Assembly (NCBI RefSeq): GCF_014534685.1 | Contig: NZ_JACVVX010000011.1 | Coordinates: 1 to 64,000 of the forward strand | From: Oryzicola mucosus | GTDB taxonomy: Bacteria > Pseudomonadota > Alphaproteobacteria > Rhizobiales > Rhizobiaceae | Direction: 5' to 3' | DNA length: 64,000 nucleotides | In this document: positions 22,797 to 30,133 of the stretch, piece after piece | How positions within the stretch are numbered: position 1 is the first letter of the stretch | How the letters are laid out: each line of letters begins with the position of its first letter | Position numbers and translations under genes: made by a program | Notes under the pieces: generated by a model | The model's database searches: none | Told to the model about the DNA's origin: nothing | Seen by the model: the letters and a program-made list of their open reading frames with translations, nothing else

Positions 22797-23417
22797 TCAA
22801 GCGCCGGGCAGGCCTTGCTCTCTGGCCATTTCCATGTCCCGGCCGAAGGATGCCTTATAGGCCGGGCGCTCCGAAAGCCGTTGCACATAGTCGAGGAAGA
22901 CAGGCTTCTGCGGCACGACCTTCAGCGCGAACATGCCGTATTGGAGGCCGCCGCCGATCTGGATGTCGGCAGCCGTGAAGCGATCGCCGGCGATATAGGG
23001 GCGAGACGACAGCGTCTTCTCGACATTGTTGATCATTTCGGTGAAGGAGCCGTAGGAATAGCTCTTGCCCATATACTCATGGCCGTTGGCTTTAGCCGCC
23101 AAGACCGGGTCCATGACGCCATCGGCATAGGTGAGCCAGGTCAGGAACGCGGCACGGTCGGGATCGCCGGGCGCAGGCATCAGACCGGCTTGCGGAAACT
23201 GCTCGCAAAGATAGATCGAAATCGCCGCGCGCTCGGTGACCGTGGTGCCGTCATGGACGATCGCGGGCACCTTCTTGTTGGGCTGGATGGCGCGGTACTC
23301 CTCCGGCACGGTGCCGCGAATATCCACCATCTTCATTTCATAGGGCTCGCCCAGTTCCTCGAGCAGCCAGAAAATGCCCGAAGCGCGCGACCAGGGTGCG
23401 TGGTAGAAAGTGATCAT
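22797..23417 (-). CDS. Glutathione S-transferase family protein
   Basis: A 206-residue protein with a thioredoxin-like N-terminal domain (1-78, starting MITFYHAPWSRASG, with NKKVPAI and TERAAISIYL) and an all-helical C-terminal domain (about 85-200, with RPYIAGDRFTAADIQIG). The VPAI and ER/S motifs bind glutathione. The serine/arginine near residues 9-11 would activate the thiol. The substrate is unknown. The start has AAGGAGGACGGC ahead. It is a single gene. Confidence 0.88.
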   Translation of the reverse strand: MITFYHAPWSRASGIFWLLEELGEPYEMKMVDIRGTVPEEYRAIQPNKKVPAIVHDGTTVTERAAISIYLCEQFPQAGLMPAPGDPDRAAFLTWLTYADGVMDPVLAAKANGHEYMGKSYSYGSFTEMINNVEKTLSSRPYIAGDRFTAADIQIGGGLQYGMFALKVVPQKPVFLDYVQRLSERPAYKASFGRDMEMAREQGLPGA

Positions 23418-23555
23418 GCCGTCCTCCTTATCGTGAATGAGAGGAGACTATCACCATGCTCCTGACAGCAGATTGTCAGGAGGTCGCATCGTCATCGAAA
23501 AAAGCCTGGGCCGGAGTGGCGATCCGCGATCTTAAGCCTCGCCTGCTAAACGGCT

Positions 23556-23930
23556 TCAGGCCGCCAGGCTGGTCAGGCTTCGGGCTACGCCGGCACGCAA
23601 CTCGGACAAAGTGAACGGCTTCTGCATCACGTCCTTGATGACCAGGCTCAACTCTTCGGCCCGCTCGCGCTGGTCGGCATAGCCGGTCATCAGCAGGATC
23701 GGCAGCTTCGGAAAATGCGTCGCCGCCTTCATCGCCATTTCGATGCCGTCCATCTCCGGCATGCGGATGTCGGACAGGATCAGGTCATAGCCGCCGGCGG
23801 AGGCCTGGATGCGATCCAAGCCCTGGGCACCATCGGCTGCGGTGTCGACGGCATGTCCGTCGCGTTCGAGCGCGCGGGCTGCGAGGGAGCGGACAGAGTC
23901 GTCGTCTTCAACAATGAGTATCTTTGCCAT
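23556..23930 (-). CDS. cpdR: CpdR-type single-domain response regulator
   Basis: A 124-residue receiver-only protein. The acidic pocket is EDDDSVR (8-14), the phospho-acceptor Asp54 is in LILSDIRMPEMDG, a threonine is in LLMTGYA and the conserved lysine in MQKPF. The opening MAKILIVEDDDSVRSLAARALERDGH closely matches CpdR of Rhizobiales, which in its unphosphorylated form directs ClpXP to degrade cell-cycle proteins such as CtrA. A GCCATGGCG start is preceded by a weak ribosome site. No output domain is present. Confidence 0.82.
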   Translation of the reverse strand: MAKILIVEDDDSVRSLAARALERDGHAVDTAADGAQGLDRIQASAGGYDLILSDIRMPEMDGIEMAMKAATHFPKLPILLMTGYADQRERAEELSLVIKDVMQKPFTLSELRAGVARSLTSLAA

Positions 23931-24019
23931 GGCGCGATATTTGCCGGGACAGGTTGACGATTCCTGAAGCGCGCTGACTTAGTCGAGCTGATGCTTAACG
24001 AATGGTAGGCCCCGTCCTT

Positions 24020-24562
24020 TTAAGCATCTCCCTTGACGATGCCGACAAAAGGCAGTTCCCGGAAGGCATGCGCCACATCCATGCCGTAGCCGACGACGAA
24101 ATAATCGGGACAGTCGAAACCGACATAATCCGCCTCCAGATCGACCTTGCGGCGGACGCTCTTGTCGAGAAGCACGGCGAGCGAGCAACTTTTGGCGCCG
24201 CGCGACAGCATCAATTCGCGCGCGAATTTGAGCGTCTTGCCGGATTCCAGGATGTCGTCGATCAACAGCACATCGCGACCGGCAACGTCGTTGTCGATGT
24301 CGCGCAGCACCTTCACCTCGCCGCTGGTGGTGCCGGCGCCATAGCTCGATATGAAGATGAACTCGACCTCGGGCGACAGGCCGACATCGTGCATGGCGCG
24401 AATCAGGTCGGCAGCGAAGATGAACGAACCCTTCAGCACCGAGATGACCAACAGGTCTTCATAGTCGCGTGAGGCGATGTCCTTGGCGAGTTCGAGATTG
24501 CGGCGCGCTATGGCGGACGCCGAATACAGGACTTCGATTTCCTTGCCGCGCACGACTGGCAT
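24020..24562 (-). CDS. hpt: Hypoxanthine phosphoribosyltransferase
   Basis: A 180-residue purine salvage enzyme that makes IMP or GMP from hypoxanthine or guanine and PRPP. The PRPP-binding motif VLLIDDILESGKTL is at 98-111, SVLKGSFIFAADLIRA near 41-56 holds the pyrophosphate loop, and ISSYGAGTTSGEV (71-83) is the flexible loop. The size is normal for the bacterial family. It stands alone, divergent from ftsE with a 408-base gap. Confidence 0.93.
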   Translation of the reverse strand: MPVVRGKEIEVLYSASAIARRNLELAKDIASRDYEDLLVISVLKGSFIFAADLIRAMHDVGLSPEVEFIFISSYGAGTTSGEVKVLRDIDNDVAGRDVLLIDDILESGKTLKFARELMLSRGAKSCSLAVLLDKSVRRKVDLEADYVGFDCPDYFVVGYGMDVAHAFRELPFVGIVKGDA

Positions 24563-24970
24563 AACTGCTCACCTTGTTCCGCTTGCCTGCTCGGCGAAAA
24601 CCGAGATGGTCTTCATCCCGTTCTAGGCAGGTCGAGGCTGCTGGAAAAGACAAATATGCCGTCCAAAGCCATCCGACAGCCCGCTTTCCCCAACCTGTGC
24701 GGCTGAACCGGGGCTTTTTAGAGCACTGCACGGAGTTTTTATGTCGCCGGGCGGCTACCCTGCGCAGGGACTGCTTGGTGCCGGGTCGATAATGGTCTTG
24801 ATATAAGCCGCATTAACCGGTGATTAACCATGCGGGCCGAAGGTCGATTCGGCGAACAGCTGTTGATTTGAGGTCGCCGGATGCGGCTGGCGAGCGCCTG
24901 AAAACCACCACAATGCGGCTGGAAACCCGCTAAACCCCACGGGGTCGAACAAACCAAGGTCTGCGGCACA
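24563..24970. other. hpt-ftsE intergenic region (408 bases)
   Basis: No gene is supported. It contains a CtrA-type box at 24813-24828 and AT-richer patches near 24640-24740 and 24795-24830 that could be promoters. No hairpin with a T-run stands out clearly. Confidence 0.5.
24813..24828 (+). promoter_or_regulatory. Candidate CtrA-binding box upstream of ftsEX
   Basis: TTAA (24813-24816), 7 bases, TTAAC (24824-24828): an exact match to the TTAA-N7-TTAAC consensus of the cell-cycle regulator CtrA. It lies 142 bases ahead of the ftsE start codon, a reasonable distance for promoter control of a division operon. Confidence 0.6.
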
Positions 24971-25630
24971 GTGATCCGTTTCGAGAATGTCGGCCTCCGC
25001 TACGGTATGGGTCCTGAAATCCTCCGGGATGTGACGCTGCATATTCCCGAGCGGTCGTTCCAGTTCCTCAGCGGCCCGTCCGGCGCCGGCAAGACGACGC
25101 TTTTGCGGCTGCTGTTCTTGTCGCTCAAGCCGACACGCGGGCTGATCACCGTCTTCGGCAAGGACCGCGCCCGCATCACCCGGCACGAATTGCCTTTGCT
25201 GCGCAGGCGCATCGGCGTCGTGTTCCAGGACTTCCGCCTGCTCGACCACATGACCACTTACGAGAATGTCGCCCTGCCGCTGCGCGTGCGCGGCCGCGAG
25301 GAGGCGAGCTACCGCACCGACGTGACCGAACTGCTCAAATGGGTCGGGCTCGGCGACCGCATGCATGTGCTGCCGCCGATCTTGTCGGGCGGGGAGAAGC
25401 AGCGCGCGGCCATTGCGCGTGCCCTGATCGAGCAGCCGGAAGTCCTGTTGGCCGACGAGCCGACCGGCAATGTCGATCCGCCTCTGGCTCGCCGCCTGCT
25501 CCGGCTCTTCATTGAGCTCAACAGGCTCGGCACCGCCGTCGTCATCGCCACCCACGATCTCGGCCTGATGGACCAGGTCGACGCGCGACGCCTTATCCTC
25601 AGCGGCGGCAGGCTAGACGTCTATGAGTGA
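24971..25630 (+). CDS. ftsE: Cell division ATP-binding protein FtsE
   Basis: A 219-residue ABC ATPase with Walker A GPSGAGKT (35-42), signature LSGGEKQRAAIARAL (about 138-152) and Walker B VLLADEPTGN (about 158-167). With FtsX it forms the inner-membrane complex that activates peptidoglycan hydrolases at the division septum. The start is GTG at 24971. The frame overlaps ftsX by 8 bases. The gene may be under CtrA control through the box at 24813. Confidence 0.93.
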   Translation: MIRFENVGLRYGMGPEILRDVTLHIPERSFQFLSGPSGAGKTTLLRLLFLSLKPTRGLITVFGKDRARITRHELPLLRRRIGVVFQDFRLLDHMTTYENVALPLRVRGREEASYRTDVTELLKWVGLGDRMHVLPPILSGGEKQRAAIARALIEQPEVLLADEPTGNVDPPLARRLLRLFIELNRLGTAVVIATHDLGLMDQVDARRLILSGGRLDVYE

Positions 25631-26615
25631 GACCGTGGCCGAAGACCGCGAAGACGGCCTGCAGGAGGGCACAAGCCGCCCGCAGACGCGCGCGAAGCGC
25701 CGTGCCACACCCATCGTGCCCTCGCAAAACATTGCCGGCCGGGCGCTGATCCTGGTCATCGCGATCATGACGTTTTTGTCCTGCCTGACCTTTGGGGCGG
25801 TGTCGCTCGTCCGCGATACCGCTTCGATCTGGGAAAACCAGATTTCGCGAGAGGCGACGATCCAGATCAAACCTGTCGACGGGCTCGACATGGAAAAGGC
25901 GCTGCAGGACGTGTCCCGCATGGCGACGGATTTTCCAGGCGTGCGCGGCACCAGCATCGTCGACCGTGCCGCCACCACGCGCCTGCTCGAACCCTGGCTG
26001 GGTGCCGGCATCAACATTGACGACCTGCCCGTACCGCGCCTCGTCATCGTCACCCTGGACGAGGACAATCCGCCCGATTTCCAGGCGATGCGCGCTGCGA
26101 TCTCGCCGCTCTACCCATCGGCGACGCTGGACGACCACCGCACCTGGGTCGACAGGCTGGTGGCGATGGCGCGCACCACCGTCACCATCGGCTTTTCGGT
26201 GCTGGGGCTGATTCTGGCCGCCACCGTGCTCTGCGTCGTCTTCGCCACGCGCGGCGCCATGGCCGGCAACGGCCATATCATCGAGGTTCTGCATTTCGTC
26301 GGCGCGGAAGCGCGCTTCATCGCCCGCGAGTTTCACCGGCATTTCCTGCTGACGGGGATGAAGGGAGCGGCCGCTGGCGGTGTCGCCGCCGTCATCGTCT
26401 TCATTGTCTTCTCCTGGTGGTCGTCGCGCAACCTCGCAACGCCGCAGGCCGACCAGGCAACGGCTCTGTTCGGCAACTTCTCCATCGGGCTCAATGGGTA
26501 TCTGGGCGTGGCCGCCATTGTCGCCCTGATTGGATTTTTAACGGCGGCGACATCCCATTTGACTGTCGTGCGTTATCTCAGCGAGATCGATGTAAACCAC
26601 CATGACGGGATGTGA
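25623..26615 (+). CDS. ftsX: Cell division protein FtsX
   Basis: A 330-residue membrane protein with the FtsX layout: a cytoplasmic N-terminal part, helix 1 at about 40-62, a large periplasmic domain (about 63-175) that in other species contacts hydrolase activators, then three helices at about 180-205, 232-255 and 280-305. It is the membrane partner of FtsE at the septum. It starts inside the end of ftsE (8-base overlap), a sign of tight coupling. Confidence 0.92.
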   Translation: MSETVAEDREDGLQEGTSRPQTRAKRRATPIVPSQNIAGRALILVIAIMTFLSCLTFGAVSLVRDTASIWENQISREATIQIKPVDGLDMEKALQDVSRMATDFPGVRGTSIVDRAATTRLLEPWLGAGINIDDLPVPRLVIVTLDEDNPPDFQAMRAAISPLYPSATLDDHRTWVDRLVAMARTTVTIGFSVLGLILAATVLCVVFATRGAMAGNGHIIEVLHFVGAEARFIAREFHRHFLLTGMKGAAAGGVAAVIVFIVFSWWSSRNLATPQADQATALFGNFSIGLNGYLGVAAIVALIGFLTAATSHLTVVRYLSEIDVNHHDGM

Positions 26616-26695
26616 TCACGGATGACAACACGACGTAATTCAATGTGTCGATCCGGTCGTATCAAACGCCTCGTTTGCAGGCTAACGGTTAGGCC

Positions 26696-27409
26696 ATGAG
26701 CCACGAAACGGCCGACGCGGACTATCTGCGGGGTCCTGAAAACGCTACCGGCACGAACCGGTCGCGGAAGCCTTTTCATGTGCGTTTTGTGTCTATCCTC
26801 ATTGTCGTCGTCCTGTCGCTCGCCCTGGTGTTCTTCGGCGGCTTTGCTGCTTTTGCCACCTATGTCAGCCGCATGACCACCCCAGACAACCCGCCCAAGG
26901 CCGATGCGATCATCGTTCTGACCGGTGGTCAGTCGCGCATCGACGCCGCCGTCGATCTGCTCAAGTCGGGCAAGGGTGCGAGGCTGTTGATCAGCGGCGT
27001 GCATCCGGCAGCCGGGCGCAAATCGCTGCAGGCTGCGACCGGTGGCGACAAGAGCCTGTTTTCCTGTTGCGTCGACATCGATCATGCCGCGCTCGACACC
27101 ATCGGAAACGCCGAGGAAAGCGCAAAATGGGTGCGCGACCATGATTATGACCAGGTGATCCTCGTCACCAACAACTACCATATGCCCCGCACGATGCTGG
27201 AAATGAGCCGTCTGCTGGAGGGCGCGGAACTGAGCCCCTATCCGGTGGTCAACTCGAAGCTCGACAATGGCGAATGGCTGACCAAGCCCGAGGCGCTGCG
27301 GGTTCTGTTCACCGAGTACAACAAATATTTGTTCTCGCTGGGCCGCGCCGTTCTGCCGTTGCGGCAGACGCCGGACGGTTTGAAGATCCTCGCCGCATCG
27401 CCGGATTGA
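26696..27409 (+). CDS. YdcF/ElyC (DUF218) family protein
   Basis: A 237-residue protein. One membrane helix at about 31-55 anchors a DUF218 domain that begins ADAIIVLTGGQSRIDAA (69-85) and contains LLISGVHP and VILVTNNYHMPRT, the family signatures. ElyC and SanA of this family affect envelope or peptidoglycan integrity; the chemistry is not established. It sits between ftsX and plsC on the same strand, with gaps of 80 and 65 bases, so it may be part of an envelope gene group. Confidence 0.88.
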   Translation: MSHETADADYLRGPENATGTNRSRKPFHVRFVSILIVVVLSLALVFFGGFAAFATYVSRMTTPDNPPKADAIIVLTGGQSRIDAAVDLLKSGKGARLLISGVHPAAGRKSLQAATGGDKSLFSCCVDIDHAALDTIGNAEESAKWVRDHDYDQVILVTNNYHMPRTMLEMSRLLEGAELSPYPVVNSKLDNGEWLTKPEALRVLFTEYNKYLFSLGRAVLPLRQTPDGLKILAASPD

Positions 27410-27474
27410 ATCAGCCGGTTTCCATTTCGAGGGGCATCGTGTAACGAGCGGGAAACCGCGCGGGCTTCTCGTTC

Positions 27475-28263
27475 ATGCTGCAAATACGTTCTCTGGCTTT
27501 CAACGCCGCCTTCTACGCCAACCTGGTGCTCCAGATGATCTTCTGGACGCCCTATTACTTCATGTCGCCGCGCCACCGTGCCTGGTTCGTGCCGAAATTC
27601 TGGTCGCGCACCAGCCTGTGGCTGCAGGAAAAGATCGCCGGGACCAGGAGCGAGATCACCGGCATGGAAAACCTGCCGGCAGGCTCCTTCATCCTGGCGC
27701 CGAAGCATCAGTCCTTCTGGGATACGATTGCCTTCTTTCCCTATCTGCGCGACCCGCTCTACATCCTCAAGCGCGAGCTGACCTGGATTCCGTTCTTCGG
27801 CTGGTACATCCAGAAGATGCGGATGATCCCCGTGGACCGGGGCAAACGCGCCGCCGCATTGAAGAAGGTGCTGGTGCTGACGAAGAAGGAGATGGAGCAC
27901 GATCGCCAGCTCATCATCTATCCCGAAGGCACCCGCCGGCCGCCCGGGGCAGAGCCGGCCTACAAATGGGGCATCGCCGAAATCTACGCCGCGCTCGGCA
28001 TGCCGGTCGTTCCGGTCGCCCATGTCGCGGGGCTTTATTGGCCGCGCCGCAAGTTCCTGCGTCATCCCGGCATCATCAAGGCGCGGTTCCTGGCTCCGAT
28101 CCCTCCGGGATTGGACAAGGAGGTGTTCATGCAGCGCCTGATCGCGGAGACAGAGGCCGGATGCGATGCGCTGCTGATCGAGGCAGCGCGCTCGGAAAAT
28201 CCGCCGCCGATGCCGCCGACCGCAGTCAAGCGGCTGCAGGAACTCGGCGTGACGATCGGCTAG
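27475..28263 (+). CDS. plsC: 1-acyl-sn-glycerol-3-phosphate acyltransferase
   Basis: A 262-residue membrane-associated acyltransferase that turns lysophosphatidic acid into phosphatidic acid. The catalytic HxxxxD is His78 to Asp83 in PKHQSFWDT, and the substrate motif PEGTRRPPG lies near 149-157. An N-terminal hydrophobic stretch (about 8-30) gives membrane contact. The stop codon TAG is the first three bases of the left inverted repeat of the MITE-like element at 28261-28532, so the natural 3' end may have been altered by that insertion. Confidence 0.92.
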   Translation: MLQIRSLAFNAAFYANLVLQMIFWTPYYFMSPRHRAWFVPKFWSRTSLWLQEKIAGTRSEITGMENLPAGSFILAPKHQSFWDTIAFFPYLRDPLYILKRELTWIPFFGWYIQKMRMIPVDRGKRAAALKKVLVLTKKEMEHDRQLIIYPEGTRRPPGAEPAYKWGIAEIYAALGMPVVPVAHVAGLYWPRRKFLRHPGIIKARFLAPIPPGLDKEVFMQRLIAETEAGCDALLIEAARSENPPPMPPTAVKRLQELGVTIG

Positions 28264-28532
28264 AGCCTTTCATGATTAGTTGGAATCGTTCTGCCGGAGG
28301 AAATTCGGGACAAGGTCGAGGGATGAGGCGAGGTCGTAGTGGTGCTACGGCCGAGTCGAAGCCCGAAGGATTTGGCCCGAATTAACCCGGCCCGAAGGGT
28401 TTCCCGCTGGCGGACACCCGGTACGTCGAGCCGCTTGGACGATGGAACCCCATCGACCTGCGGGCCTCTCCTGCCGGATTGTCTCGCCATCGGAGAAACA
28501 GAACTGTTTCCAACTAACCATGAAAGGCTCTA
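28261..28532. mobile_element. MITE-like element with 25-base terminal inverted repeats
   Basis: The left end (28261-28285) and right end (28508-28532) are inverted copies of 25 bases with one mismatch (TAGAGCCTTTCATGATTAG against ...CATGGTTAG), and looser similarity continues inward (TTGGAA, then GTTCTG). The 272-base body has no credible gene. This is the form of a miniature inverted-repeat element. It lies between plsC and the convergent chaC and supplies the stop codons of both. No clear target duplication is visible. Confidence 0.75.
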
Positions 28533-29041
28533 ATCAGCCGTCCGACCTCTTCCAGCCAGTGATCGCGGATACCGAGCGCGCGGAGATGCTCCAGCGTGTT
28601 GAGTACATACTCCTCGTTCGGTCCGGACTGGCCGACCGCGCCGGATACGATGGCGGCTGCATCCGCCGGATCGAGATGCCCGGCATATTGCTCGTGATGG
28701 ATGTCGGCGACATAGCAGATAGCCGGCGCGATTGTGCCGCTTGCAAGCTTCAACGGCAGGGTGCGCTCGAGATAGACGCTGGTGACCAGTTCGCGTTCGC
28801 GCAGATAGCCGACGACCTCGTCGCGCAGGTCTCCCGGCACACGAAAGGCGAGACCGACGCAGGAGCCTCCGCGATCCAGCCCCATGACGAGCCCTGGCCG
28901 TTCCGGCGTGCCGCGATAGATATGCGAATGGATGCAGAGTGCGCGCCTGAAGCCGAACAGACGCGCACGTTGCGTTTCGATATGTGCGAATCCCGGCCGC
29001 CACATCAGCGAGCCATAGCCAAACACCCAAAAATCGCCCAT
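28514..29041 (-). CDS. chaC: Gamma-glutamylcyclotransferase (ChaC-like)
   Basis: A 175-residue ChaC-type gamma-glutamylcyclotransferase that cleaves glutathione to 5-oxoproline and Cys-Gly. The fold signature VFGYGSLMWRPGF (6-18) opens the protein and LVMGLDRGGSC-GLAFRV follows. A catalytic glutamate should lie in the middle. The ATG at 29041 is used because MGDFWVFGYGSLM is the conserved start; the frame stays open further upstream. The last residues (RAFHG) and stop codon are encoded by the right terminal repeat of the MITE-like element, so the C-terminus has been rewritten. Confidence 0.88.
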   Translation of the reverse strand: MGDFWVFGYGSLMWRPGFAHIETQRARLFGFRRALCIHSHIYRGTPERPGLVMGLDRGGSCVGLAFRVPGDLRDEVVGYLRERELVTSVYLERTLPLKLASGTIAPAICYVADIHHEQYAGHLDPADAAAIVSGAVGQSGPNEEYVLNTLEHLRALGIRDHWLEEVGRLIRAFHG

Positions 29042-29105
29042 ATCGCAGCACCAAACAACAGATAAGCGGAAAAGCCGCATCCACAGCCCTAGCGAGAGCC
29101 GCAGC

Positions 29106-30101
29106 ATGCCGTCAAGGACCGCCCGGAAACCCAATTACGGCCGTCGTATCCTTTGGCTGACCGTGCTCGTCGTGGTGCTGTTCGGCGGCTATACCGCCGG
29201 CTGGCTCTGGTTGGCAGGCCGTATCGAGCGCGAGGTCGATGCGGGCTTGACACGTGTCAACAATGGCGACGTTGTCGCGGAATGTCTGAATCGCCGCGTC
29301 GAGGGATTCCCCATGCGCATCGGCTTGACGTGCGATGGCCTCGACTATCAGGACAACGGCCGCCGCATCGCGGCGTCCGCCGGTCGTTTCAGAACGGCGG
29401 CACAGCTGTTCCAACCGTTCCTGACCGTGGCGCAACTCGACGGCCCGCTGCGCACCGAGGCTCCCGGCATGGCGCCGCTGTGGATCGATTGGGATGACCT
29501 CAAGGCCAGCGTTCGTCTGGCCCGGCCGTTGCCGCAGCGCATTTCGCTGCAGGCCGAAGGCCTTTCCGTTCAGACCGATCCGGAAGAGGGCGACCCGGTC
29601 TTCCTGTTCAATGCCGGCACAATGGAGGGGCATCTCGTACCTACCGGCGACGATCTCAATTGGGCTGGTACGGTCAACGGCCTCGAGATCGACCAGAACA
29701 TCTTGGGCGAGCGTACCTTGCCGCCTCTCGACGGCGCCAGTGATGTCACGCTCAACGGCGGCGTGCCGTTGCTGCTGGAGCGCCCCGGGCCTGAAGGGCT
29801 GCGCGGAAAATCGGGCATAATCCACCAGCTGCAGCTTTCGGCGGACGGCGCCAGCATTTCGCTCAGCGGTCCGTTTTCCATCGACCAGGACGGGCTGATC
29901 GACGCGCAACTGACGGTCTCATGGCAAAACACCGGAAAGCTTGGCGATGTCCTGGCGGGAGCCATCCCCGAACAGGGCAGCAATATCCGCAACATCCTGC
30001 TGGCGATCCAGGCGGGCGGCCAGACCCGCGCGCCCGTATCCATCAATAAGGGGCGCGTCGGTTTTTCATTCTTTACGCTGGCGAAAATCCCGCCGATTTG
30101 A
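29106..30101 (+). CDS. DUF2125 domain-containing exported protein
   Basis: A 331-residue protein with a basic N-terminus and one membrane helix (about 14-38) that acts as an uncleaved anchor or signal. The rest is the DUF2125 domain, a beta-rich periplasmic segment with CLNRRVEGFPMRIGLTCDGL (about 59-78) as its recognisable part. The family is confined to alphaproteobacteria and has no known function. It is divergent from chaC and convergent with the TIGR02302 gene. Confidence 0.87.
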   Translation: MPSRTARKPNYGRRILWLTVLVVVLFGGYTAGWLWLAGRIEREVDAGLTRVNNGDVVAECLNRRVEGFPMRIGLTCDGLDYQDNGRRIAASAGRFRTAAQLFQPFLTVAQLDGPLRTEAPGMAPLWIDWDDLKASVRLARPLPQRISLQAEGLSVQTDPEEGDPVFLFNAGTMEGHLVPTGDDLNWAGTVNGLEIDQNILGERTLPPLDGASDVTLNGGVPLLLERPGPEGLRGKSGIIHQLQLSADGASISLSGPFSIDQDGLIDAQLTVSWQNTGKLGDVLAGAIPEQGSNIRNILLAIQAGGQTRAPVSINKGRVGFSFFTLAKIPPI

Positions 30102-30133
30102 CCCGAACGCCTTAAGTGGGTGGAGGCGTTAAC

